In this document: piece after piece, positions 10,095 through 19,440 of the stretch
Layout: every line of letters begins with the position of its first letter
How positions within the stretch are numbered: the first letter of the stretch is position 1
Assembly (NCBI RefSeq): GCF_003584565.2
Contig: NZ_CP031010.1
Coordinates: forward strand, 2,170,001 to 2,234,000
Origin: Alteromonas sp. RKMC-009
Lineage (GTDB): Bacteria > Pseudomonadota > Gammaproteobacteria > Enterobacterales > Alteromonadaceae
DNA length: 64,000 nt
Direction: 5' to 3'
The notes under the pieces: model-generated
Database searches by the model: none
Told to the model about the DNA's origin: nothing
The model's input: the letters and a program-made list of their open reading frames with translations, nothing else
Program-made: the position numbers and the translations under genes

Positions 10095-10976
10095 TTACAG
10101 TTTGGTAAGTCCGAGCGCCTTTGCATCGAATTCACCGTCTTCCAGTGCGCCGGTTATTTCATCTGCTACGTTATTCATCAGTGACGCCGGTAACTGAAAC
10201 TTTGTTGCCATTGCTTCCAGTTGATGCGTATTGATTGAGTCGGAGTAGTGACTGGCGACTTTTGACCAGATCCAGGCAAGTTTGTACTTCTTCTGTTCCA
10301 TGCTGATGGTTGTCAGCGTATGAAATACTGAGACATCCACATTTTCATCATCTTTGTAAAGACTCAACGCGCGGTACAGGGTGTCTCGGGTGCGGTTCAT
10401 GTCATCTTGCGCCTGTATTGACGCCAGGGCGATCAGTTGTTCCGGCGTGTTAAGGCGACCGGCACTGGCTGCAGCCATAAACCGTTTCAATGCGTCTTCA
10501 TCACCGGAACGGGACCAGTGATACCAGGCGAGCAGGGGCTCACTGCTATTGCGGGTTTTACGGTTCAGACGATCGAGTTCTTTGCGTGCTGTCAGCACAC
10601 CTTTCATCCGGTCTGCTTCTTTGTCCCGGTATTTTTTGTGGGTCAGGCCGGAGGCGTTAGTGATACAACGCTGGTAGTCTTCAAACATCAGCATCAGGCG
10701 ATAAATGTCTTCACCTTCACCGTCGTCTGGGTGGCGGTAGCGTTGCTTGATTATCTCTGCTTTTTCCCCGCGGCACCATTCATCGCTGTTGAGATCGTTA
10801 CACATTTGCGGATTATCCTGACAAATTGTGGCGACTTTAGGCGCAAACATATCACCGCAACCGGGAAATACCACTGTTACAATCAGTAACGGCAGGCATT
10901 TCGCCAGTTGTGTTGGAAAATTACTAAAGGATTGGGGTGTTTGTAGCTTAAATGATGAAATACTGAAAATTTTCAA
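10095..10976 (-). CDS. DUF2989-family putative lipoprotein
   Basis: This is a predicted envelope lipoprotein of unknown function. From the preferred TTG start at 10976 it has 293 aa, with a hydrophobic signal stretch and lipobox FPGC ending at residue 40. A soluble helical domain follows, with several cysteine-containing segments (CQDNPQMCNDL) and TPR-like helices near the C-terminus. The reading frame is open further upstream to another TTG at 11030. The inner start is preferred because AGGA lies about 11 nt before it and it gives a shorter signal region; both starts are weak. It is convergent with msrB and divergent from the long GAPDH gene. Confidence 0.65.
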   Translation of the reverse strand: MKIFSISSFKLQTPQSFSNFPTQLAKCLPLLIVTVVFPGCGDMFAPKVATICQDNPQMCNDLNSDEWCRGEKAEIIKQRYRHPDDGEGEDIYRLMLMFEDYQRCITNASGLTHKKYRDKEADRMKGVLTARKELDRLNRKTRNSSEPLLAWYHWSRSGDEDALKRFMAAASAGRLNTPEQLIALASIQAQDDMNRTRDTLYRALSLYKDDENVDVSVFHTLTTISMEQKKYKLAWIWSKVASHYSDSINTHQLEAMATKFQLPASLMNNVADEITGALEDGEFDAKALGLTKL

Positions 10977-11115
10977 CAGTTTGGTCTTCCTTGATGGTTT
11001 TCTTAGAATAAGTCCGTTCCACGCAGACAACGACTTTTACACCTTAGTGTACCCTACAATTATGAAGCTTTCTGCGTGGACTGTCCGGTTAATTTCTAAT
11101 GGTTAAGGCAAAGGC

Positions 11116-12561
11116 ATGAATCAACAGTTTGAACAGGAATTGCAAAGTAGCTGGCAGGAACGTCAGGAATACGCGGAAATGATGATGCCGCTCATCGGTA
11201 AGCTCTACAGAAATCATTCAGTAGAAGTGTCTGTGTATGGCCGTTCGTTACTGGGTGCCAGTGTCATCGATATCGTTAAAGCACACCGCAAAGTGCGTTT
11301 ACATGAAGGCATTAAACTGCGTTTACGGGAGAGCTTTCCTGTACTTGAAGCGTTAACAGCAATGCCCCTCGCACCGGCACAAATTGATATTGGTAAACTG
11401 GCTTTTGATTTCCATTACGGCAGTGCCGTCGATCAAACCGATTTGAATGCTTATTTGCAGGAAAAGCTGGCTGATGTAGCCGGTAAAGACGATGAGCAGA
11501 CACCTCAGGATGTGGTACTTTACGGCTTTGGCCGTATCGGCCGCTTACTTGCCCGTCTGTTGATAGAAAGACAGGGTAAGGCGAACAAGTTGCGCCTGCG
11601 TGCAATTGTTGTGCGCGGCGGCAAAGACGGCGACCTGGAAAAGCGCGCAAGCTTACTTCGTCGTGATTCGGTACATGGTCCGTTCAATGGCAGTATCACA
11701 ATTGATCACGAGCGCCAGGCCATTAAAGCTAATGGTTCTTTTATTCAAATCATCTACGCAAACAGCCCGGATGAAGTGGACTACACCAAATACGGTATCG
11801 ATAATGCTATCGTCGTTGACAATACCGGTATGTGGCGTGACCGCGATGGCCTGGGTCTGCACCTTAAAGCCAAAGGTGCTGCGAAGGCATTACTGACTGC
11901 CCCGGGTAAAGGTGACATCAAAAACATCGTTCACGGCGTTAATCATGAAGACATTCTGCCTGAAGACACAATCCTGTCAGCCGCCAGTTGTACAACGAAT
12001 GCAATTACCCCTGTACTGAAAGCGCTGGATGAAGAGTATGGTATTGATTCCGGTCACGTAGAAACCGTACACAGTTTTACCAACGACCAGAACCTCATTG
12101 ATAACTATCACAAAGCTGACCGTCGTGGCCGCAGTGCACCGCTTAATATGGTTATCACTGAAACCGGCGCTGCGAAAGCAGTAGCAAAAGCCTATCCTAA
12201 ACTGGCCGGGAAGCTGACTGGTAACGCGATTCGTGTGCCTACACCAAACGTGTCTATGGCTATTCTGAACCTTAACCTGAAAACTTCCACCGATAAGCTG
12301 GCGGTGAATGAGTTCCTGCGGGATACGGCTCTGTTCTCATCGCTGCAGCATCAGATTGACTATACGGCCAGTAAAGAAATCGTTTCAACTGACCTGGTGG
12401 GTTCACGAGCTGCGAGTGTGGTGGATTCACAGGCAACAATCGTCGCTGATAACCGTCTGACGCTCTATGTGTGGTATGACAATGAATTCGGATACAGCTG
12501 CCAGGTGATGCGTGTAGTGCGCGACATGGCCGGGATCACTTTCCCAACGTTACCTGCATAA
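11116..12561 (+). CDS. Glyceraldehyde-3-phosphate dehydrogenase paralogue with N-terminal extension
   Basis: This 481-aa protein is related to GAPDH. An extra N-terminal part of about 130 residues, rich in helices, precedes a complete GAPDH core. The core has GFGRIGR at 137-143, the catalytic C292 in AASCTTN, and WYDNEFGYS at the end. The extension has no motif I recognise. Similar long forms are known from Shewanella and Vibrio, usually annotated gapB or gap2. The NAD-binding loop differs from gapA (VVRGGKDGD region), so cofactor and substrate may differ. A possible role is gluconeogenesis or a related aldehyde dehydrogenase step; this is inference. The ATG has AGGCA upstream, and a terminator follows. 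Confidence 0.85.
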   Translation: MNQQFEQELQSSWQERQEYAEMMMPLIGKLYRNHSVEVSVYGRSLLGASVIDIVKAHRKVRLHEGIKLRLRESFPVLEALTAMPLAPAQIDIGKLAFDFHYGSAVDQTDLNAYLQEKLADVAGKDDEQTPQDVVLYGFGRIGRLLARLLIERQGKANKLRLRAIVVRGGKDGDLEKRASLLRRDSVHGPFNGSITIDHERQAIKANGSFIQIIYANSPDEVDYTKYGIDNAIVVDNTGMWRDRDGLGLHLKAKGAAKALLTAPGKGDIKNIVHGVNHEDILPEDTILSAASCTTNAITPVLKALDEEYGIDSGHVETVHSFTNDQNLIDNYHKADRRGRSAPLNMVITETGAAKAVAKAYPKLAGKLTGNAIRVPTPNVSMAILNLNLKTSTDKLAVNEFLRDTALFSSLQHQIDYTASKEIVSTDLVGSRAASVVDSQATIVADNRLTLYVWYDNEFGYSCQVMRVVRDMAGITFPTLPA

Positions 12562-12581
12562 TTGTTAGCGCAGGCGTTATT

Positions 12582-12613
12582 ACCGGTATCGCTTCGGCGT
12601 TACCGGTTTTTTT
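12582..12613 (+). terminator. Rho-independent terminator after the long GAPDH gene
   Basis: The hairpin ACCGGTATCGC-TTCG-GCGTTACCGGT, with a stable tetraloop, is followed by seven T. Confidence 0.88.
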
Positions 12614-12745
12614 ATGTCTGCAGAAATGTAAACCTTCATGCTGTTCATTTCCCGGGCATAACCACCGGACGGATGTGTTAAACATGGTATTTACATTCCC
12701 GACTATGCTAAATTAGCGGCAAAAATAGAAGGACACGACAGATCC

Positions 12746-13873
12746 ATGCATATCTCAGCACAGTTTGACAGCGGAAATATCCATGTCATCGAAGCCGCCT
12801 CTCCGCAAAAAATCGTTCTTGGCATCAACAAAGACAATCAGTCGGATTTTTATCAGTGGTTCCATTTCCGATTGTTCGGGGAAGTATTCGAAACCCATCA
12901 CATCACGCTCACTGATTTGGCTAAATCTGCGTATCCCGATGGCTGGAAAGATTACAATGTACTGGCTTCTTATGACCGCCAGAACTGGTTTCGCGTAGAC
13001 AGCGAATTTGACGGTGATAATCTTTCATTCAGCTTCACACCGGAACAGCCAGCCGTCTATTTTGCCTATTTCATCCCTTACAGCTATGAACGGCATCTGG
13101 ATCTGGTTCACGATGCACAAATGTCTCTGCGCTGTGAACACCGCCTGTTAGGCGAAACGCTGGATGGTCGTGACATTAACCTGTTAGTTATCGGTGACGA
13201 AGAGCCGGCTAAAAAGAAAATCTGGATCACAGCCAGACAACACCCCGGCGAAACCATGGCCGAATGGTGTGCAGAAGGATTGCTTTACCGCCTGCTGGAT
13301 GAACAGGACGGTCTGTCCAGACAGTTACTGGACGACGCTGTTTTCTATATTGTGCCGAACATGAATCCGGATGGTGCGGCACGGGGCCATTTACGTACGA
13401 ACGCGGCAGGTACTAACCTGAACCGTGAGTGGGCAGAGCCCAGCGCAGAGAAAAGCCCGGAAGTCTTGCATGTATTAAATGCCATGACAGATACCGGTGT
13501 AGACATGTATCTTGATATTCACGGTGACGAAGCATTACCGTACAATTTTGTCGCAGGCAGCGAGGGGATCCCTTGTTATTCTGCACGCCTGAAAGATCTG
13601 GAGGACACGTTCAAAGCAGCATTACTGTCTGCAACGCCGGAATTTCAGGACGAATATGGCTATCCTAAAGACAAGCCGGGTGAAGCAAACCTGACTGTGG
13701 CATCCAATGCTGTTGGTCAGAAATTTGATTGCCTTGCCTACACGCTGGAAATGCCGTTTAAAGATAATAATAATTTACCTGATCCTGTGTATGGATGGTC
13801 AGTGCAACGCTGCCGCCAGCTGGGAGAAGACCTTTTGATTGCCGTGCGTGCGGTAGTGTCAAAACTACGATAA
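12746..13873 (+). CDS. M14-family zinc carboxypeptidase, cytosolic carboxypeptidase type
   Basis: This 375-aa protein has no signal peptide. Residues 1-125 form the beta-rich N-terminal domain found before the peptidase in Nna1/cytosolic carboxypeptidase-like proteins. The M14 domain follows with zinc ligands H166 and E169 (RQHPGE) and H259 (DIHGD), the substrate arginine in NLNREW, and the catalytic glutamate E335 in YTLEMPF. Members remove C-terminal residues from proteins or peptides; the bacterial substrate is not known. The ATG lies downstream of a weak GGA-containing site. The AGCS transporter begins 44 nt after it on the same strand, so peptide breakdown could be paired with amino-acid transport, but that is only suggested by position. 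Confidence 0.88.
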   Translation: MHISAQFDSGNIHVIEAASPQKIVLGINKDNQSDFYQWFHFRLFGEVFETHHITLTDLAKSAYPDGWKDYNVLASYDRQNWFRVDSEFDGDNLSFSFTPEQPAVYFAYFIPYSYERHLDLVHDAQMSLRCEHRLLGETLDGRDINLLVIGDEEPAKKKIWITARQHPGETMAEWCAEGLLYRLLDEQDGLSRQLLDDAVFYIVPNMNPDGAARGHLRTNAAGTNLNREWAEPSAEKSPEVLHVLNAMTDTGVDMYLDIHGDEALPYNFVAGSEGIPCYSARLKDLEDTFKAALLSATPEFQDEYGYPKDKPGEANLTVASNAVGQKFDCLAYTLEMPFKDNNNLPDPVYGWSVQRCRQLGEDLLIAVRAVVSKLR

Positions 13874-13917
13874 TAAAAACACGCAAAATAACAACAAAGT
13901 ATTGAGGGGAACTCGTC

Positions 13918-15582
13918 TTGGAAGGCTTGTATAATTTTCTTGTGTCAATAGATGGCATGCTCGGGGGAGCACCTTGGTTCCCCTTCGTTCTGCTGGGTGT
14001 CGGTTTGTTCTTTACCGTGTACCTCAAATTTCCGCAAATCCGCTTTTTTAAGCATGCCTGGCTGGTCGTCACCGGCAAGTATGATAAAGAAGGCGAGGAA
14101 GGGGATACCACTCACTTCCGCGCATTAACCACTGCACTTTCCGGCACAGTGGGTACAGGTAATATCAGTGGTGTTGCTTTCGCAATCTTTCTTGGCGGTC
14201 CGGCGGCGTTATTCTGGATGTGGGCAACAGCCTTTCTGGGTATGACCACTAAATTTGTGGAAGTGACACTTTCTCATAAGTACCGCGTGAAAACGGAAGA
14301 CGGCACCATGGCCGGTGGTCCCATGTATTACATGGACCGTCGTCTGAACATGAAATGGTTAGCTGTAGCCTTTGCTATTGCCACGGTAATCAGTTCATTC
14401 GGTACCGGAAACCTGCCACAAAGTAATGGTATTGCACAGAGTATCGAAGCCACTTTCGGTATTGATCCGGTAATCGTCGGTAGCGTGCTGGGTATCCTGC
14501 TGGCACTGGTTATCTTAGGCGGTATTCAACGTATTGCAGCATTTACAGCCAGAATTGTTCCTATTATGGCGATAGTGTATCTGATTGGTGCGCTGGCGGT
14601 AATTTTTGCTAACCTGGAAAATATCGGGCCGTCTTTCGCTGCAGTCATCGGAGATGCATTTACCGGTTCCGCTGCTGCAGGCGGATTCCTTGGTGCATCA
14701 CTGGCTTATGCATTTAACCGTGGTGTAAACCGGGGCCTGTTCTCTAACGAAGCTGGTCAGGGTTCAGCACCAATTGCTCACGCCGCTGCGAAAACCAGTG
14801 AACCGGCATCTGAGGGTATGGTATCTCTGCTTGAACCTTTCATCGACACCATTTTGATTTGTACAGTAACCGGTCTGGTTATCCTGTCTTCAGGTGTATG
14901 GAAAGAAAAGCATGAAAACGTGTTTGACCGCGCAGATATGTATTTTGTACAGGGCGTCTATTCTGATGAACAGCCGCAGGACCGTGAAGCACTTTACAAG
15001 TACTTAAACGGTATCGACGGCAGTGGCGTTGAGGCTTATACCGGCCCGGTTTCAGTGGTTAACGGTACGGCAGTCAGTGAGGGCTTCACCCTGATTAACT
15101 CCCGTTCTATTGCGGAAGACGTCACCTATTCACTGGGTGACGACGATGCTTACACCGGCACGCTGCAAATTAAGAATGGTAAACCGGTAAAAGACAACCT
15201 GGAAGTGCAGGGCAAGTCGCTGGTGCATTCTGCCGCACTGACGACCATTGCTTTCACCCGTGGCTACTTCGGTGACTTCGGACAGTACATTGTATCTATC
15301 GGTCTGATGTTATTCGCTTTCTCCACCGCTATTGCCTGGTCGTATTACGGTGACAGGGCAATGACCTACTTGTTAGGTCCCCGTTCTGTTATGCCTTACC
15401 GGGTGATTTACGTGGCTGGTTTTATCTGGGCTTCGTTTTCAGATACCACGCTGGTGTGGGCTTTATCGGCGGTCGCAATAGTAGTTATGACACTGCCTAA
15501 CCTGTTTGGTATTATGATGCTGAGCAAGGAAATGAAGCAGACGGTGAACGAGTACTGGGCTAAAGTCCGGGACGATAAGTAA
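13918..15582 (+). CDS. Alanine/glycine:cation symporter family protein (AGCS)
   Basis: This 554-aa inner-membrane protein should couple sodium or proton entry to uptake of small amino acids. The family signature is seen at [17 protein letters not shown] (71-87) and in the [15 protein letters not shown] segment (271-285), and about ten hydrophobic segments are visible. The start is TTG, with GAGGGGA about 8 nt upstream. An insertion of about 110 hydrophilic residues (roughly 328-437) interrupts the transmembrane region and makes the protein longer than the usual 450-490 aa. The insert has an acidic, repetitive look ([18 protein letters not shown]) and no recognised fold. A terminator follows. 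Confidence 0.9.
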   Translation: MEGLYNFLVSIDGMLGGAPWFPFVLLGVGLFFTVYLKFPQIRFFKHAWLVVTGKYDKEGEEGDTTHFRALTTALSGTVGTGNISGVAFAIFLGGPAALFWMWATAFLGMTTKFVEVTLSHKYRVKTEDGTMAGGPMYYMDRRLNMKWLAVAFAIATVISSFGTGNLPQSNGIAQSIEATFGIDPVIVGSVLGILLALVILGGIQRIAAFTARIVPIMAIVYLIGALAVIFANLENIGPSFAAVIGDAFTGSAAAGGFLGASLAYAFNRGVNRGLFSNEAGQGSAPIAHAAAKTSEPASEGMVSLLEPFIDTILICTVTGLVILSSGVWKEKHENVFDRADMYFVQGVYSDEQPQDREALYKYLNGIDGSGVEAYTGPVSVVNGTAVSEGFTLINSRSIAEDVTYSLGDDDAYTGTLQIKNGKPVKDNLEVQGKSLVHSAALTTIAFTRGYFGDFGQYIVSIGLMLFAFSTAIAWSYYGDRAMTYLLGPRSVMPYRVIYVAGFIWASFSDTTLVWALSAVAIVVMTLPNLFGIMMLSKEMKQTVNEYWAKVRDDK

Positions 15583-15627
15583 ACCGTCAGCGTATTCCGG
15601 CTGACACTTATGTCAGCCGTCGAATTG

Positions 15628-15654
15628 AAAAGGACACATTGGTGTCCTTTTTTG
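15628..15654 (+). terminator. Rho-independent terminator after the AGCS gene
   Basis: The stem AAAAGGACAC-ATTG-GTGTCCTTTT runs into TTG, giving a T-rich tail and an A-rich left flank. Confidence 0.85.
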
Positions 15655-15726
15655 TATAAGCGGGCTACATGCAGGGTTCCGCAATGAAACTTATTTAAGT
15701 ACCAGTAAAACAATCCGGGAGCAATA

Positions 15727-16056
15727 ATGGCATTAACAGATTGTCCGTCATGCAATAAAAAAATATCCGATAAGTCTGAAGAGTGCCCCCATTGCCAGTT
15801 CAGAGTGGGTGATGCTTCAGCTGAAGATGTGTTGAGAAAGCAGAGTTTGCAGCGCTACAAGAAAAAACAAAGTATACAAAATCAGTCACTGCTGGCAGTG
15901 CTGTTGTTTGTTGCCGGTTTCGGCTTTATGTACTGGGGCGGCACAAAGCCCGGTGATATTCAGCATAACCTGGCGATTTTAGCCGCTGTGGCCGGCTTTA
16001 TGTGGTATGTTGTGAACCGTGTCAGATTAGTCATTATTAAACGTTTTTCCTCATGA
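15727..16056 (+). CDS. Small zinc-ribbon membrane protein
   Basis: This 109-aa protein starts with a zinc ribbon (C6, C9, C20, C23 in two CPxC pairs). A basic linker follows, then two hydrophobic segments (about 54-72 and 79-103) that should cross the inner membrane. Its function is unknown. AGGGAG-like sequence (CGGGAGCA) precedes the ATG. It overlaps the next gene by 4 nt and so begins the tight group 15727-19352, which is probably one operon. Confidence 0.8.
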   Translation: MALTDCPSCNKKISDKSEECPHCQFRVGDASAEDVLRKQSLQRYKKKQSIQNQSLLAVLLFVAGFGFMYWGGTKPGDIQHNLAILAAVAGFMWYVVNRVRLVIIKRFSS

Positions 16057-16343
16057 ATATAGATGCATTACTTGCCGCTATGACGCCGGATGTGTACGCA
16101 CGTCTGCGTCAGGCAGTTGAAACCGGCAAATGGCCTGATGGCACTGTACTGTCTGAAGAGCAGCGGGACAGTTGCATGCAGGCGGTATTGTTGTACCAGT
16201 CCAAAATCGAAAAATCCTCCGAGCACATGACAATAAATGCGCAGGGAGAGATCGTGCAAAAAAGTAAAAGAGAATTCCGTGATGCGTTGCAGGCGGAACA
16301 GGATGAAAACACCATAGCGCGGTTCAAACAGGATGATATTTAG
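16053..16343 (+). CDS. DUF1315 (YeaC-like) family protein
   Basis: This is a 96-aa cytoplasmic protein. The segment MTPDVYARLRQAVETGKWPD near the N-terminus and the E-R-D-S-C-MQAV helix match what I know of the YeaC/DUF1315 family; no biochemical function is established. It starts within the stop of the zinc-ribbon gene (ATGA overlap) and overlaps the DUF349 gene by 11 nt, so its translation is coupled to both. Confidence 0.8.
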   Translation: MNIDALLAAMTPDVYARLRQAVETGKWPDGTVLSEEQRDSCMQAVLLYQSKIEKSSEHMTINAQGEIVQKSKREFRDALQAEQDENTIARFKQDDI

Positions 16344-19131
16344 TCGACTTTTTTCCCCGGCGCACACCAGTTCAGACCCGCAAAAACGCCTTCAGGCCAT
16401 TGCCGGATTATCGGTAAGTAAACCAGCAGAACGCTCGGCGTTGCATGAACTGGCTTTCAACGACAGCAACAGCGATGTCAGTCTGGCCGCACTGGAAAAA
16501 CTGGATTCCTTTCCCCTGTGGATGAAAATGTCACAGACAGCCCGTGATGACAAAATCCGGCGCCGTGCAGTTGCACGGGTGGAATCCGCTATTATTGATG
16601 CTGACAATGCGGATATATCTGCTGATGACCAGTATGAGTATGTCCTGAAGCAGGCCCCTGCTGAACTGGCACGCAGGTTAGTGGAATCTCCCCGCCGGGA
16701 AACGCTGACGGACGCTCAGGTTTTTGCGTTGCTGGAAAAAATCGGCCGCAGTGACTACACACGGGAGTTCTTTGGTGCTTTTGCATCTGTGCCGATGCAA
16801 ATGCGTATCGCAGAACAATGCGATGATGCAGTATTGCTGGGCCGTTTATTGAAAAAGACGGACGATGCGCAGGTACAGACGTTTATTCAGGATAAGCTGA
16901 GCACCTTACAGGAAGCGGCAGAAAAGCCGGTCAGAACTGAGCAGGCTTATACGCTGGTGCTGTCAAAACTGCAGGCAGTCACTGATCGCTTCGATTATGA
17001 AGATGTGGATGCGCGATTGCAGGCCTGTGCTGAAGAGTTAGATGCGCTGTCAGCGGATTTACCCGTTCTCGCTGAAAATGTCGTTGCAACGATCACTGAA
17101 AAGCAAAGCCGTTTACTTGTGCGCGCGCAGCAACACCGTGATCGTCTGAAGGTCGACTGGGACGCGCAACAAGCAGAAAGGGCATTGCAGCAGGAATGGC
17201 TGTCATTCAAGACTGCATTGTCTGCAGCGGCAGAAAAGGTCGTCTGGCTGTTCAATGAGCGTTTGTCAGAAGCGACACTCTCTGATGTTGAATCTGTCAA
17301 TGATGCGGTAAGGGAACTGGAAGGCAAAGCTGACAGCTTCGCACAGTTAAAGCCTGCCGAGGAACGACAGGCACTGGCAGATACAATTAATGAGCTTGCC
17401 GGTAAACTGGATGCATTCTCAGCACAACAGCAGATCGCCATACGGCTCAATGCGGTGCTCAGTGATGCTGAACGTGCCGCTGCGGATGCCGGTGGCGCAG
17501 AAAACATCGACGATGAAGTGTGGCGTGCGCTGGCAGGCCGCTGGGCAGAACACAAAGACTTATTGTTCCCTGTAGCGGATGCGTTAAAGCAACGCTGGAG
17601 TGTACTGTCGAAAGCGAAAAAGCGTGAACAGACTCAGCGTCGTGTGGCTCAGAACAATACGCTGAAGCAGGTCCGGAGATTATCATCTGTAGTCAGTAAT
17701 CTTATTGATACCGGACGTTTCAGAGCTGCCATGACGCGGTTCACTGAACTTCAGACTTTATATGATGCACTCGATGAAACCAACCGGCTCTCCGTTGAGC
17801 GCAAATACGGGCAGCTCACTGAAGAGATAGCCCGTCTTGAAGGCTGGCAAACATATCTGGCTGCGCCGCGCAAACCGGCCATGCTGGAAGAAGCACGACA
17901 GCTCGCTGCAACAGCTCCTGCTGATATTGCTGCCAGAGCGGCAGCTATCAAACAACTGCGTAAACAATGGCAGTCACTGGCAACCTCTCAGGATAAGGAT
18001 GAAGCAGATATCGCCTTTGACGAAGCGCTGGAACAGGCTTTTGCGCCATGTCGTGCCCATTATGCTGAACAGGAACAGCAGCGACTCGCTGCGCAGCAAA
18101 AACGGGAAGGGTTGATCAGTGAGTTATCATCACTCACACCGGCTTGTGATGTCCCCGCGTCACTGGCTAAACAGCTGGATAAATTGCGTCAGCGCTGGCG
18201 CGATGCCGGTGCTGTAGACAAACCCGTGTATGAGGCGCTCAGGAAACGTTGGGATGCTGCGCTGGCGCCACTCAGTGACAGCGTCAATCAGTGGTTTAAT
18301 GACAACCGCGTGCGCAAGCAGGCCATTATTGAACAGGCCCGTTCTCTGGCGTCTCAGGAAGACAGTGCTTCTGTGTCTGAACAGGCAAAAGCACTGCAAG
18401 TGGAATGGAAAAATACCGGTCATGCCGGCAAGCGTCATGAAAGTCGTTTGTGGCAAACCTTTAAGAGTATCAATGATGAGCTGTTCGCCCGGGTCAAAGA
18501 GCAGCGGGATGCCGTTGCGCAAGAAGAAAATGCTCAGCTGAATACCCTGCTCGAACAGGTTAAAGTAGTTGGCAAATCAGTGAAACAACATCCGGAAGAA
18601 ATGGATGCGGCACTGGTACCTGTGGTCGAAGCGATGCAGACCCTTGACGCAAGGAAACAGGCGGTGGTGCAGCAGCGTATTGACCGGCTTCGCAAAAACG
18701 CGCAGCAGCAGGTTCAGGATCAGGCGCTGGATGATCGTAAAACAGCCATGTTGTCATTGCATGATGTGATGAAAAGCTGGCTGGCGAATGATACTCTACC
18801 GGTGGATAGTGATGCCTGGGCTTCATTACCAAAAGCATGGCGTAATGCACTGACAGGTCAGTCTGCTGCAGATAAATCCCGCGACTGGTACACCCATGTG
18901 CTTGAGCTTAAATTAAATATTGATGCAGCACCGTCTTTGCAGGCGGAGCGCCGTGATGTGCAGCTTGCACTGATGACTGCGAAGCTGGAAAAGGGCGATG
19001 ATATCAGTTTCAGTGAGGCGCTTTGTGCATGGCTTGGTCACGGAAAACCCGGTGATGCTGAGTTCCGGCGGTTACTGCAAATTATTGGTCAGGTGCAGGA
19101 AAATGCCGTGTTACTGAAAGAGGTCGTGTAG
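16333..19131 (+). CDS. Large DUF349-repeat coiled-coil protein
   Basis: This 932-aa cytoplasmic protein consists almost wholly of charged helices. DUF349-type repeats with recurrent tryptophans (RWAEHKDLLFP, LRQRWRDAGAV, LRKRWDAAL, LQVEWKNTGHAGK) occupy roughly residues 380-800. The first 150 residues resemble HEAT-like helices. The composition is rich in Ala, Gln, Glu and Leu. The role of the family in gammaproteobacteria is not settled. It overlaps DUF1315 upstream by 11 nt and shares one base with the next gene. The start ATG at 16333 has GGATGAT nearby and no strong Shine-Dalgarno, consistent with translational coupling. Confidence 0.85.
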   Translation: MIFSRLFSPAHTSSDPQKRLQAIAGLSVSKPAERSALHELAFNDSNSDVSLAALEKLDSFPLWMKMSQTARDDKIRRRAVARVESAIIDADNADISADDQYEYVLKQAPAELARRLVESPRRETLTDAQVFALLEKIGRSDYTREFFGAFASVPMQMRIAEQCDDAVLLGRLLKKTDDAQVQTFIQDKLSTLQEAAEKPVRTEQAYTLVLSKLQAVTDRFDYEDVDARLQACAEELDALSADLPVLAENVVATITEKQSRLLVRAQQHRDRLKVDWDAQQAERALQQEWLSFKTALSAAAEKVVWLFNERLSEATLSDVESVNDAVRELEGKADSFAQLKPAEERQALADTINELAGKLDAFSAQQQIAIRLNAVLSDAERAAADAGGAENIDDEVWRALAGRWAEHKDLLFPVADALKQRWSVLSKAKKREQTQRRVAQNNTLKQVRRLSSVVSNLIDTGRFRAAMTRFTELQTLYDALDETNRLSVERKYGQLTEEIARLEGWQTYLAAPRKPAMLEEARQLAATAPADIAARAAAIKQLRKQWQSLATSQDKDEADIAFDEALEQAFAPCRAHYAEQEQQRLAAQQKREGLISELSSLTPACDVPASLAKQLDKLRQRWRDAGAVDKPVYEALRKRWDAALAPLSDSVNQWFNDNRVRKQAIIEQARSLASQEDSASVSEQAKALQVEWKNTGHAGKRHESRLWQTFKSINDELFARVKEQRDAVAQEENAQLNTLLEQVKVVGKSVKQHPEEMDAALVPVVEAMQTLDARKQAVVQQRIDRLRKNAQQQVQDQALDDRKTAMLSLHDVMKSWLANDTLPVDSDAWASLPKAWRNALTGQSAADKSRDWYTHVLELKLNIDAAPSLQAERRDVQLALMTAKLEKGDDISFSEALCAWLGHGKPGDAEFRRLLQIIGQVQENAVLLKEVV

Positions 19132-19352
19132 TGCAGGTGCAACTGGAATTTGTGTTTGATACGGAACCGGATGCTTACCGTTTCTTAAATACAGCGAAGC
19201 ATTTTGCTGCAAAAGATCTCATCGTTAAACGGGGCAGGACTTCACAGCATGTGTTGATCCGCTACCGTTATGCTGACGGAGAATTTGATGATACGGCAGC
19301 AAAGCTTGACGATCTGGCCCGTGAAATGGGCGGTGAAGAGTTTTCCGGCTGA
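19131..19352 (+). CDS. Small conserved-looking protein of unknown function
   Basis: This 73-aa acidic protein starts with GTG one base into the end of the DUF349 gene (GTGTAGTG context). It looks like a compact alpha/beta domain (QLEFVFDTEPDAYRFLNTA, then VLIRYRYADGEFDDT). I do not recognise the family. The tight coupling to the DUF349 gene and a terminator right after it argue that it is a real last gene of the operon. Confidence 0.7.
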   Translation: MQVQLEFVFDTEPDAYRFLNTAKHFAAKDLIVKRGRTSQHVLIRYRYADGEFDDTAAKLDDLAREMGGEEFSG

Positions 19353-19373
19353 TAAAGCGACCGGATAAGACAG

Positions 19374-19402
19374 AGAGCCGGCTTTTCCGGCTCCCATTTA
19401 TT
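19374..19402 (+). terminator. Rho-independent terminator
   Basis: The stem GAGCCGG-CTTTT-CCGGCTC is followed by CCATTTATTTT. It closes the 15727-19352 operon. Confidence 0.75.
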
Positions 19403-19440
19403 TTAATGCGTTTTCTTATCTGCCTGCTTGCCGGCAAGCA

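Noticed and set aside
16995..17555. Long minus-strand ORF rich in Ser, Ala and Cys
   Set aside because: It is the antisense shadow of the DUF349 gene, with no ribosome binding site and biased composition.
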